DNA from: Deltaproteobacteria bacterium
Lineage (GTDB): Bacteria > Desulfobacterota > Binatia > UBA9968
NCBI GenBank assembly: GCA_016874755.1
Contig: VGTH01000006.1
Coordinates: 1 to 64,000, forward strand
Reading direction: 5' to 3'
DNA: 64,000 nt
How positions within the stretch are numbered: the stretch's first letter is position 1; every line of letters starts with the position of its first letter. This document shows positions 1-7,692 of the stretch, in pieces. The position numbers were made by a program, and so were the translations under genes. The notes beneath the pieces are model-generated. The model worked only from the letters and a program-made list of their open reading frames with translations, did no database searches and was not told where the DNA came from.

Positions 1-2
1 TA

Positions 3-83
3 GAGGTCTGCCTGGCCATCGTCGAGTCGGGCAAGACCGGCAAAGAAATCATGATGAAGCACCAAACGGCGTCTTGGGAATAG
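3..83 (+). CDS. C-terminal end of a Gfo/Idh/MocA-type oxidoreductase (partial)
   Basis: An open frame enters from the left edge and stops at a TAG after 26 residues. The tail contains CLAIVESGKTGKEI, which resembles the last helix of Gfo/Idh/MocA NAD(P)-dependent sugar or cyclitol dehydrogenases, where an (A/S)-I-x-S-x-x-(T/S)-G-(K/R)-E motif is common. Only the tail is visible, so substrate and length are unknown. It lies 99 bp upstream of a solute-binding protein on the same strand and could share its transcript. Confidence 0.5.
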   Translation, partial: EVCLAIVESGKTGKEIMMKHQTASWE

Positions 84-182
84 CGCCGCTGCGCGGCTCT
101 AAAGTTCCGAAATCGGCTCAAAGCTATACAAATTTCGATTCTATGAACCATTGATTCATCGTCTTACGCTCGCGGAGGCGCG

Positions 183-1310
183 ATGGCTAACTCCGGTCGT
201 CTTAGGTTGCTAATCGGCTCTTTCCTGTTCGCGTCATGGCTCGGTGATGCGACGGCGGCGGTTCCCGCGGCCAATTGGCAGAGCGAGTGGGAAGCCACCG
301 TTGAGGCGGCGAAGAAGGAAGGCCAGGTCTCCGTCTATCTCAAAGCCGGGTACGATCTCGTCTTCGGGGCGTTTCAAAAGAAATATCCCGAGATCAAGGT
401 CAACTCCGTCGCGGGACAAGCAGTCGACATCACCAACCGACTGATCGCCGAGCGCCGCGCCGAAAAATATCTCGCCGATGTGTTTACTCTCGGTGTGCGC
501 TCGGCGCAGTCATTGCTGAAGGCCAACGCGCTGGAGCCCATTCGCCCCTACTTCATACTCCCTGAGGTCCTCGATGAATCGAAATGGTACGAGGGCCATG
601 TCTACTCCGACCCTGGCAATACTCACATTTTTCGCTACCTGAGCGTCGCCGAGCAGCAAGTCGGCCTGAACACAAATCTGATCAAGGAGCCGCGCAGAGA
701 ATTTAAGTCTTTTTGGGATTTGCTCAACCCAAAATGGAAAGGAAAAATCGTCGCCCGCGACATCCGCACCCCTGGCCCGGGAAGTGGCAACGTGCTCTTC
801 TGGTACCACAACCCGCAACTGGGGCCGACGTTTCTCAAGCGCCTGTTTGGCGAAACCGACATTACGACGACCCGTTACTCCCGCCAAGCCACCGACTGGC
901 TTGCCCAAGGCAAGTTTGCGATCTGTTTGTTCTGCAGCGAAGACGTCGATATCGGCCAGAGGCAGGGCTTGCCGATCGCCTCGCCAGAAATTGATTGGAA
1001 GGAAGGCACAGCGCTACTCTCTCAGGCCGGGAATACCACCGTCCTGAAAAATGCCCCACACCCCAATGCGGCGAAAGTATTCCTAAACTGGTTTCTCTCG
1101 CGCGAAGGCCAGCTCGAATTGCAACGAGTTCTGGCTAAGGTCCAACCTGCCGAATCGCGCAGGAATGATATTTCCAAAGACGATGTCCCGTCCGATGTCC
1201 GGCGCAAATCGGGCGAAAAATATATGGACCTCGACAGCCGTCCCGAGTGGAGCGATATAGAACCGGTGCGCAAACTGCTGAATGAGATTCTAAAAGCGGA
1301 AAAGAAGTGA
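183..1310 (+). CDS. Extracellular solute-binding protein, Fe3+/PBP2-like ABC type
   Basis: Encodes 375 residues. An N-terminal hydrophobic signal peptide (about residues 1-25, ending near DATA-AVP) predicts export to the periplasm. The WEATVEAAKKEGQVSVY start, the FQKKYPEI stretch and the later FWDLLNPKWKGKIV block are typical of family 1 / iron-type binding proteins (the AfuA/FbpA-like fold). In such families the protein binds a ligand and delivers it to an ABC permease, but no permease or ATPase adjoins it. Two paralogs of the same broad type lie at 51.9-54.0 kb. The ligand cannot be read from sequence; iron is only one option, and organic acids or phosphonates are equally possible. Confidence 0.8.
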   Translation: MANSGRLRLLIGSFLFASWLGDATAAVPAANWQSEWEATVEAAKKEGQVSVYLKAGYDLVFGAFQKKYPEIKVNSVAGQAVDITNRLIAERRAEKYLADVFTLGVRSAQSLLKANALEPIRPYFILPEVLDESKWYEGHVYSDPGNTHIFRYLSVAEQQVGLNTNLIKEPRREFKSFWDLLNPKWKGKIVARDIRTPGPGSGNVLFWYHNPQLGPTFLKRLFGETDITTTRYSRQATDWLAQGKFAICLFCSEDVDIGQRQGLPIASPEIDWKEGTALLSQAGNTTVLKNAPHPNAAKVFLNWFLSREGQLELQRVLAKVQPAESRRNDISKDDVPSDVRRKSGEKYMDLDSRPEWSDIEPVRKLLNEILKAEKK

Positions 1311-1386
1311 ACCTTGCTCTATAACCCATCATGACGCTGTATCCGGCTTTTTCGCAGAAATCGACCTGCATGCAATTTGAGGTGCA

Positions 1387-1440
1387 CAAATGGTACCGGC
1401 AGTACCACTTTACGTGAGCTTGGCTCTGCCATTCTCTCAT
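1387..1440 (-). pseudogene. 5' scrap of an IS200/IS605-type tnpA transposase
   Basis: From an ATG at 1440 the minus strand reads MREWQSQAHVKWYCRYH. This resembles the conserved start of IS200-family Y1 transposases (N-x-x-H-V-K-W-x-C-K-Y-H). Similarity stops after about 18 residues, so only the first exonless tip of the gene is left. A 12-bp-stem hairpin sits immediately upstream, where IS200 elements carry their left-end hairpin. The match is short, so it is a suggestion rather than a proof. Confidence 0.45.
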
Positions 1441-1444
1441 CTTT

Positions 1445-1490
1445 TTTCTCCTCTCCTTCTGAACTTGGTAGGTCCAGCGGAGAGGAGAAA
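1445..1490. repeat. 12-bp perfect inverted repeat, possible IS200 left-end hairpin
   Basis: TTTCTCCTCTCC (1445-1456) pairs perfectly with GGAGAGGAGAAA (1479-1490) around a 22-nt loop. No T-run follows on either strand, so it is not a clear terminator. Its place directly upstream of the tnpA-like scrap fits an IS200 end hairpin. The rest of the 1311-1658 gap shows no gene. Confidence 0.5.
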
Positions 1491-1658
1491 GCTTTCTGCC
1501 TCAGCGTTCAATTCCAGTACTCGGCATCGCCTCTGTTTTTCTCACCGCCGTAGGTGACTTAGCTGTTGGAGTTATCGAGCTATGCGGGCGACCCCTTTCG
1601 AATTTTCATCAGGATTAGTTCGATGGACCCGGTATGCTCATCAGTGGCAGCGCAAGCA

Positions 1659-1678
1659 TATGTATGGTAGCATACATA
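1659..1678. promoter_or_regulatory. Palindromic operator upstream of vapBC
   Basis: TATGTATG (1659-1666) and CATACATA (1671-1678) form a perfect 8-bp inverted repeat around GTAG, ending 21 bp before the antitoxin ATG and just before its AAGGAGG ribosome-binding site. Ribbon-helix-helix antitoxins usually repress their own operon by binding such short palindromes, alone and with the toxin. The role is inferred from position and symmetry. Confidence 0.65.
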
Positions 1679-1699
1679 CAGCAAGGAGGATCATTGCCG

Positions 1700-1930
1700 A
1701 TGAAGCGCACCACCGTATTCGCGGATGATGAGGTGATGAAAAAACTTCAAGAAATGGCCAAGCGGGAGAATTGCACGGTTTCGGAAATCACCCGCAAAGC
1801 ATTGAACGATTTTGTTTCCCGGCGGGGACGCAAGAAATCGCGCCTGTCCTTGATTGGAATTGGCCGGAGCGGCCGGAAAGACGTGGCAGAGAAGAACGAG
1901 AAATTGTTGGCTAGGGGATTCGGCCGCTGA
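1700..1930 (+). CDS. vapB: VapB-type ribbon-helix-helix antitoxin
   Basis: Encodes 76 residues starting MKRTTVFADDEVMKKL, a ribbon-helix-helix/CopG-like DNA-binding fold. It ends in a basic GRSGRKDVAEKNEKLLARGFGR-like tail typical of antitoxins paired with PIN toxins. AAGGAGG at 1683-1689 supports this start; a TTG two codons upstream (1694) is nearer that site and possible. A longer upstream reading through the operator palindrome is unlikely. The stop overlaps the toxin start (TGATG at 1928-1932), which indicates translational coupling. Expected role: neutralise VapC and autorepress the operon through the palindrome at 1659-1678. Confidence 0.8.
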   Translation: MKRTTVFADDEVMKKLQEMAKRENCTVSEITRKALNDFVSRRGRKKSRLSLIGIGRSGRKDVAEKNEKLLARGFGR

Positions 1931-2346
1931 TGCCCAGCATCGTTGTAGACACCGGCCCCCTCTACGCCATGGCCGACCGCGACGACGATTGGCATCACCG
2001 CACCGTACGTTTTCTCGAAACCAATCGCGACGATCTCGTGGTTCCGGCAAGCGTCTTGCCGGAAGCGGCGTATCTTCTGCTAACGCATTTAGGGACGGCC
2101 GCCGAGCAACAATTGGTCCAATCGGTGGTGAAGGGTGAGTTTGCGGTTGAGGGATTAACCCATGCAGACTATCGGCGAGCCTTAGACCTACTTCGACGCT
2201 ATGAAAGCGCTCGCCTTGGCTTTGTCGACGCCACGGTGATGGCAATTGCCGAACGCCTGAATGTGCAACGCATCCTGACCACAGATCGACGTGATTTCTC
2301 AATTGTGCGGCCCCGCCATTGTAAGCAATTTGCACTGCTACCCTGA
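1930..2346 (+). CDS. vapC: VapC-type PIN-domain ribonuclease toxin
   Basis: Encodes 138 residues. The start MPSIVVDTGPLYAMADRDD carries the first PIN-domain acidic residue (Asp7). LPEAAYLL near residue 45 supplies the conserved Glu, and FVDATVMAIAERL plus LTTDRRDF near residues 97-118 supply the later acidic residues of the metal site. VapC toxins are Mg/Mn-dependent RNases that cut tRNA or rRNA when the antitoxin is degraded; that activity is family knowledge. It overlaps vapB by one base. All PIN acidic positions appear intact, so the pair may be functional although its surroundings are decayed. Confidence 0.82.
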   Translation: MPSIVVDTGPLYAMADRDDDWHHRTVRFLETNRDDLVVPASVLPEAAYLLLTHLGTAAEQQLVQSVVKGEFAVEGLTHADYRRALDLLRRYESARLGFVDATVMAIAERLNVQRILTTDRRDFSIVRPRHCKQFALLP

Positions 2347-2417
2347 ACGAGCACTAGAAAGTAAAGACCTGACCCTCGAATCTTCTACAGTTCTGGTTCC
2401 CTGACCCGCAAGGCTTC

Positions 2418-3125
2418 TCAATCGCCATGCATCAGCCGAAAACGGCCGAGTCCGAAACTGGTACCTTTTCCTGCGTGAATAATTTCCCCGGCCTTAAGGA
2501 AGGGTAAGAACGCCGCGAGGTTGCCCTCGAATGTCACGTGGCCGATCAGGCCGCCCATGGACATTGTGGTTTGCTGGCGGTTTGAGTAGCGTTCCCAATC
2601 GAACCATCTTAGATCGTGCTTCACGGTCTTAATAGCCAGCGCGAGATCGATCCATTCTCTAAAAGCCAAAGCCGATGGATCGCCGCCGCAGTGAAAATAG
2701 GACAGGTGAGCCAGCCGCCGCAGCAGGCTTCGAAACAAAACATGAAACGGCAATTCGTTGGCGAGCCGGGCGTTATGACGCACGCGTAGCGGCGTCAAAA
2801 ATTCGATAGAGACTCGCTCAGTCGCAGATGGCTGAGAAGACGCCGTGCAGGGGCGAAGCGGCAACGCGAGCATGTTCTCGAAAGCATCGGCCGAGCGCGG
2901 GGTGCGATCCTCCGGGCCATAAAGAGTCCACTGCCGCCCGTCTATCCAACCATCAACAGAACCCAATTCACAGGCTATCCGCCGCGCGCCGAGCCCGCGC
3001 TGCCCGAGCTGTTCCAGCGCAAAAACAAAATGGGCCAGCGATCTGATCGCTTTTCCGAAAAGTGTCATGCCCACAACAAGCGGCTGTCCCGCAGCCGCTA
3101 CGATGCCGCCTGGGGGCGCGCAAGA
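2418..3125 (-). pseudogene. cas6: N-terminally truncated CRISPR Cas6 (RAMP endoribonuclease)
   Basis: The C-terminal two thirds of a Cas6-type pre-crRNA endoribonuclease are readable. LTPLRVRHNARLA, LLRRLAHLSYFHCG, and the end MGGLIGHVTFEG...HAGKGTSFGLGRF with its glycine-rich RAMP loop match the Cas6 C-terminal domain. The gene lacks the usual 80-100 N-terminal residues. From a GTG at 3074 the frame gives 218 residues, and homologous-looking sequence (GQPLVVGMTLFGKAI) continues upstream of that GTG, so the GTG is not a natural start. The truncation point falls exactly where the adjacent ring-nuclease gene loses its C-terminus, so one deletion probably removed both ends. No CRISPR array or other cas gene is visible nearby. 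Confidence 0.7.
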
Positions 3126-3910
3126 GCAGTGTAGAGCAACGCCTGCGCCCGACTCAGCTTGACGGCAGTTTCACCGACAAAAAGGCGGTGAGCCGCATTG
3201 TCAATCTTTACCGGTGGCAACGATTCCAACGCCCGCAAATGCTTCTGCGCCAGCGTTACCAACTCTGTAAATGGCAGAACTTGCTCGAGCAGATTGTCGG
3301 GAAGATAGGCGCGCAAACGCACATAAGGAATCTCTGCGAGCTCGATGCGAGCTTCACTGGTGTCGAGGCGTTTCCCCGTCCCTACAGGAAGTAGGCACGG
3401 CCGCTTCGGGATGAAAAAGAAATCGGGATGAGATTCGAATTAGGGTGAGACCAACACGTGATACAGTCGGTCGTCGGGTCTGCCATAGACTTGAAGGATG
3501 GTCGCCAGCAACACACCCATGGTTTTCCGGCCACCGGCGACCGAGCAGTGGAGCCTTGTGTTTGGCAGTGCCGTCAGCCCTCGAATGATCGCGGCGAGAT
3601 GATCGGCAACGGCCAGGTTATCCCGCTGGGTGCGGAGATCGTGGAGCGGGCGCTCATCGGCCCCTTTCAGCGTAATGACGGTGGCAGGGCCGCAGCGGAT
3701 CTTCCGCGAGGGCGCGTATTCGCGCAGATAGGAAGCGAGTTTTCCCTTTTTTCCAAACAGAAGCCGTTCGCACGCCGCCTTTCCTGAGTCGGTCGTGACG
3801 ACCTTCACCTCATGGGGTACAACTGCCGGCCGTTGGTGCGCCAACGCCCAAAGCGTTTCTGTAATCACCTGTGGGGTCAGTCCGCACAACGCAATGAGCA
3901 AATCTCGCAT
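3098..3910 (-). pseudogene. CRISPR-associated ring nuclease (TIGR02584/NE0113-like), nonsense-interrupted
   Basis: One reading frame of about 270 codons. The first 156 residues (MRDLLIALCGLTPQVITETLWAL; later CSVAGGRKTMGVLLATILQVYGR) are a CARF-like ring-nuclease domain, a family that degrades cyclic oligoadenylate messengers of type III CRISPR systems. An in-frame TAA (3440-3442) follows VLVSP; the same frame then continues FESHPDFFFIPKRP and a C-terminal part ending ALLYTALARPQAAS at 3098. Relatives have Glu where the stop is, so GAA to TAA is the likely mutation. The C-terminus also appears cut short, running straight into truncated cas6. It is probably inactive, although the N-terminal CARF part could still be translated. 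Confidence 0.7.
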
Positions 3911-4192
3911 ACCGGTGAACCGATCTTGCGGGGAACCATCACGCGGCGAGTGTGCCGCGAACTTCGCGGTAAAGGCGCAAGATAATCCTCATCTGAAAAT
4001 AAAAGCCCGTTGTATATCCGCGCTTGAGGAAATGTCAACTGGGAAACCTGACGGGGGGCGCGTGAGAACGAGCGGGGAATCCAAAGGTAGAGTAGAGAAC
4101 AGGCGCAGTACTATTTAGGTGGCCTGCTTGGCCGTATCCGTCGTTTCCAATTGCGTGCCCGTATAGCAGTCGCCGTGTAACACAGTCCTGTT

Positions 4193-4234
4193 CCCCCTCA
4201 TCAAACCGTACTTGCAGTTCTCCCGCATACGGCT
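4193..4234 (-). other. Group II intron-like hairpin remnant
   Basis: On the minus strand AGCCGTATGCGGGAGA is followed by CTGCAAGTACGGTTTGATGA and GGGGG. This resembles the stem-loop common near reverse-transcriptase genes of bacterial group II introns (GAGCCGnnTGCnnnGAAAnnGCAnGTACGGTTCTGnGGGGG). No reverse-transcriptase frame is found on either side, so this would be a scrap. The stretch 3911-4483 holds no other recognisable gene. Confidence 0.35.
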
Positions 4235-4483
4235 TTCCGATCATCTTCATCTAAGGCATGCGAGCTTGCCGATACGACGGTTGGATCGGGATGGCGTACA
4301 GACCCAACTCTCGGTAGAGTTTTGCCGTCGGCCACCGGCGCTGGTCGGCTCCCGACGAAAAACGTTATCGCCAACGGGCAAGAATGTGAACTTGGTTTTC
4401 GATAGGTATGTCGGCGGCCGCAAGGCGATTGATGGCGATCACAATTTGCTTGAGGCTCAAGTTCTTGTGTTGATCTTTTTCGA

Positions 4484-5342
4484 GCCGACACCGGCAGAGT
4501 CACGCTTATCCAGCGCTTCGGCTCGGCGGCCAATTTGAATATTCACCTGCACTGCCTGGTGCTCGACGGCGTCTACCTAAACCGTAACGGCGCGGCAGTC
4601 TTCCACGAGGCGGCGCCTTCCACAGTGGACGAGCTTGAAGTTCTACTCGCCAAAATTATCCAGCGCGTCATGCGCCTATTGACGCGCCTAGGGGCTCTCA
4701 TCGAAGAACCGGACCAGACCTACCTTCCCGAAACAGAGACCGACGGAGCGCTCAAGGCTCTGCAAGTCGCCTCGTGCACTTATCGGATCGCGCTGGGGCC
4801 GCGGGCTGGTCAGAAAGTGGTGAGCTTGCAAAGCCTGCCGAGCCAAGCCAGGTCGTCCATCCCAGAGCTGCGGGCCAACGCACATGGCTTTAGCCTGCAC
4901 GCGGCGGTGCGCTAGCGCGCCGATCAGCGTAAAGAATTGGAGCAGCTGTGCCGCTACATCACCCGGCCGGCCATCGCCAACGAACGGCTCAAGCGTAACC
5001 GCGCCGGGCAGGTCGTGCTGCAATTGAAGAGTCCGTATAAAGACGGCACCACCCATGTCGTTATGGAACCGCTGGAGTTCATGGAGAGATTAGCCGCGCT
5101 GGTGCCGCGCCCGCGGCTCCATCTGATCCCTTCGATAGACTCAGGGCAGGCGGCTTCCACGGCGTGCTGGCGCCCAACGCCAAGTTGCGCCGTCAAACTG
5201 TTCCCGCTCCGGCGGAGCGCCCCACCGAGATCTCAAGCGAGGACGCTCAGACGCAGGGCGCACCGGCGCGCGTGAGCTAGGCGCGGCTGCTGAAACGCCG
5301 CGCGCGCCGGCTCGTCGAGTCGATCTTTTCCAGACCATCTGA
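4484..5342 (+). pseudogene. IS91-family transposase, copy 1 (degraded)
   Basis: The frame reads VTLIQRFGSAANLNIHLHCL, the HUH-type histidine motif of IS91-like Y2 transposases, then ERLKRNRAGQVVLQLKSPYK and later ARLLKR. Damage: the N-terminus with its zinc-binding part is absent; an in-frame TAG sits at 4913-4915; a 23-nt REP-like insert at 5129-5151 shifts the frame before FHGVLAPNAKLRR; another in-frame TAG at 5278-5280 follows APARVS; and the segment encoding the second zinc ribbon is deleted, so ARLLKR runs almost directly into PRAPARRVDLFQTI-stop at 5342. It cannot make an active transposase. A second fragment at 9088-9297 retains the zinc ribbon missing here. Confidence 0.75.
5129..5151. 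repeat. REP-like insert inside IS91 copy 1
   Basis: CCTTCGATAGACTCAGGGCA and the next three bases interrupt the transposase frame between LHLI and FHGVLAP. The motif is a variant of the short repeat CCTTCGAC-AGGCTCAGGAC seen also at 9163-9186 (opposite orientation) and in the element at 34272-34400. Confidence 0.55.
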
Positions 5343-5562
5343 GCAGTCAGAACAGCTTGCCAACGCATGCCCACGGTATTGCTTGCCCAGAGCTCGACCG
5401 AGCGGCGACCACAGCAACCTTTCGCGGCCTTGCCCGAGCGCTACCCTCAAAGTTATTGCACTATGTCATGATTCGCCATGCTTGACAGATTAAGTTCGAC
5501 TGCGCGATAGTTTGCCCGTCTAGTATCTGACGAACAACGCGAAAGCTCAGGAGGGTGAACCC

Positions 5563-6564
5563 GTGAAACGTTGCGCAATGTTTTTCTCGATAACCGCCTT
5601 TCTGGTTACGTCAACCAGTGCCGCGTTGGCGCAGTCTGCCCGGCCGGCGATCAATGTTGCTTATTCTTCTGAAGCGGGCCCAGAAACCGCGCTTTGGGTG
5701 GCCAAGAATTTGGGGCTCTTTGAGAAGTACGGCCTCGACGTCACGCCCAAGCGGCTGGCTGGCAGTTCGCTCATCGTGCAAGCGATGTTGGCGAAGGAAA
5801 TTTCTATCGCGCAGATTGGCGGCACGGCAGTGGTGGACGCGCGGCTGGCCGGCGCTGACATTGTCTATCTCGCCTCGGTCATTGGCACCATGGTCGCGTC
5901 AATCCACAGCTTGCCGTCGATTACCAAGCTCGAAGATTTGCGCGGGCAAAAAATTGCCGTCACCCGCTTCGGCGCCATCACCGACTTTTTCGCGCGCTAC
6001 GCGATGAAGACCAAAGGGTTTGTCGCCGGCAAAGATTATTCGGTCGTGCAGACCAACGACATGCCGAACAGTTTGACCGCCCTCAAGCTGGGCACGGCTC
6101 AAGCTGGGCTCCTTACGGCGCCCCTCACAGCGATCGCGCGTAAGCAAGGGTTTCCTGAACTGGTCGACATGACCAAGATCGGCGGCGCTTTTCCGTTCAA
6201 TGGCGTCGCCACGACACGCGAATATCTGAACGGAAAAGAAAACCGCGAAATTCTGCGGCGCTTTATGAAAGGGTGGATCGAAGGCATCAGCGTCGCGCTC
6301 AAAAACCGCGAGCAAACTTTGAAGATAATCAGTCATTACACCCGCACCACCGATCAGGAACTATTGGAAGAGGCCTATGATGTCACGGTCGGCCGGGCGT
6401 TTCTCAAGTCGCCGTATCCTTTAGTAGACGGCTTCAAAGCGATTTTCGATTTCGTCGCGGAGACGCGTGATCCGAAGGCGAAAAATTTCGACCCCAAAGC
6501 GTTTCTCGACGCGAGCTTTGTCAAAGAGTTGGATGACAGTGGGTTTTTGAAAAGCTTGTTCTGA
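5563..6564 (+). CDS. NitT/TauT-type ABC substrate-binding protein (NMT1/THI5-like)
   Basis: Encodes 333 residues with a signal peptide (about 1-24, STSAALAQ). The mature start VAYSSEAGPETALWVAKNLGL-like segment and the MLAKEISIAQIGGTAVVDARL block match NMT1-like binding proteins related to SsuA/TauA. These bind small sulfonates, pyrimidine precursors or organic acids for ABC uptake. AGGAGGG upstream of the ATG supports the start. It is followed by a second SBP (6664) and an amidohydrolase (7693) on the same strand, likely one transcript. No permease or ATPase is adjacent. The module lies between two IS91 transposase fragments. Confidence 0.82.
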   Translation: MKRCAMFFSITAFLVTSTSAALAQSARPAINVAYSSEAGPETALWVAKNLGLFEKYGLDVTPKRLAGSSLIVQAMLAKEISIAQIGGTAVVDARLAGADIVYLASVIGTMVASIHSLPSITKLEDLRGQKIAVTRFGAITDFFARYAMKTKGFVAGKDYSVVQTNDMPNSLTALKLGTAQAGLLTAPLTAIARKQGFPELVDMTKIGGAFPFNGVATTREYLNGKENREILRRFMKGWIEGISVALKNREQTLKIISHYTRTTDQELLEEAYDVTVGRAFLKSPYPLVDGFKAIFDFVAETRDPKAKNFDPKAFLDASFVKELDDSGFLKSLF

Positions 6565-6663
6565 AGGCGCAACCGGAGTGCTTCCCTAGAGAACTTCAGT
6601 AATATCGGTCCCCGCGCCATGCGGCGGGGGGGCTTGTAGTGAATCCGACCGGAGGTGATGACC

Positions 6664-7662
6664 ATGCAACGCGTGACCCGTTGGTGTTGTGGCTTGTTGG
6701 TTTATCTTCTCGTTTTTGGCGTAAGCGTGGCCGGCGCGCAGAAACTCCTGATTGGTCAGACCGCGATCAGCGCCGAGGGATTACCGATCTGGTTGGCCTA
6801 TGAGCTGGGCATCTTCAAGAAAAACGGCCTCGATGCTACGCCGGTGTTTCTAGGCGGCGGCGGGCCGCGCTCGTTGTCGGTGATTCTTTCAGGAGAGTGT
6901 CCGATCTCCCATGGCTCGGGCATGCCGCTGGTAAACAGCAATCTCAACGGATCGGATCTAGCGATGATCACCGGCGGTACGACGACGATCAATTACTGGC
7001 TCATGACCCGTCCCGAGACCAGGTCGCCGGAGCAACTACGCGGCGGCGCCATCGCCATCGGTTCGTTCGGGACCACCACCGATTTTGCCGCGCGCTTCGC
7101 GCTCAGGAAGTTGGGCATGGTGGCGGGCAAGGACGTGACGCTCTTGCCGGTGGGCAACAACCCGGTGCGCCTCGGAGCCTTGGAATCGGGCCGCGTCGTT
7201 GCCACGCCGCTCAACCCGCCGGCCAGTATCATGGCGCAAAAAAAAGGCTTGAACGTGATGCTCGACATCACGTCGCTTAACATTCCTTGGCCCCACACCG
7301 GCGCCATCACGACGCGCAAATACATTCGCGAACATCCCGATACAGTGCGCCGCTTCGTTAGGTCATACGTCGAGGCGGTCCATCGGATCAAAACCGACCG
7401 CGAAACCGGGATGAAAGTCATGACCAAGCACTTCAAAGGGCTGCAAGACCGCGACGTGGTGGCGAGCACCTACGACGCGTCATTCGCCGAGAACGTCATG
7501 CCGCGTAAACAGTACGCAACCCTGGACGGCATCAAGTACATTCTCGATTATCTCGCCGACAGCGAGCCCAAGGCAAAACGCGCCAAGCCGGAAGAATTCG
7601 TCGATATGCGCTTTATTCGTGAACTCGATGAGGGTGGTTATACGGATTCGCTTTATCGCTAG
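6664..7662 (+). CDS. NitT/TauT-type ABC substrate-binding protein, second in tandem
   Basis: About 332 residues from the ATG at 6664. GGAGG at 6651-6655 is best spaced for this codon, while GTG 6655 and ATG 6658 lie too close. The signal peptide spans about residues 1-26 (FGVSVAGAQ). LPIWLAYELGIFKKNGLDA and the later FARRFALRKLGMVAGKD-like block show the NMT1-like fold. It is related to the preceding SBP but divergent, so the two may bind different ligands. It ends 30 bp before an amidohydrolase, and the pairing of an SBP with a COG2159 hydrolase recurs across this window. The ligand is unknown. Confidence 0.82.
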   Translation: MQRVTRWCCGLLVYLLVFGVSVAGAQKLLIGQTAISAEGLPIWLAYELGIFKKNGLDATPVFLGGGGPRSLSVILSGECPISHGSGMPLVNSNLNGSDLAMITGGTTTINYWLMTRPETRSPEQLRGGAIAIGSFGTTTDFAARFALRKLGMVAGKDVTLLPVGNNPVRLGALESGRVVATPLNPPASIMAQKKGLNVMLDITSLNIPWPHTGAITTRKYIREHPDTVRRFVRSYVEAVHRIKTDRETGMKVMTKHFKGLQDRDVVASTYDASFAENVMPRKQYATLDGIKYILDYLADSEPKAKRAKPEEFVDMRFIRELDEGGYTDSLYR

Positions 7663-7692
7663 CGCAATTGAAAAACTCAGGAGAGAATAGTC

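Noticed and set aside
2362-2381. AAGTAAAGACCTGACCCTCG as a REP element of another RAYT family
   Set aside because: Resembles known AAAGACCTGACCCC repeats, but only one partial copy is visible here, so support is too weak for a feature.
3440-3442. Stop codon recoding (Sec or Pyl) in the ring nuclease
   Set aside because: The codon is TAA, which is not used for selenocysteine or pyrrolysine; a nonsense mutation is simpler.
4913-4915. Amber readthrough in IS91 transposase
   Set aside because: The gene also has a frameshift, another stop, a missing N-terminus and a deleted zinc ribbon; plain decay.
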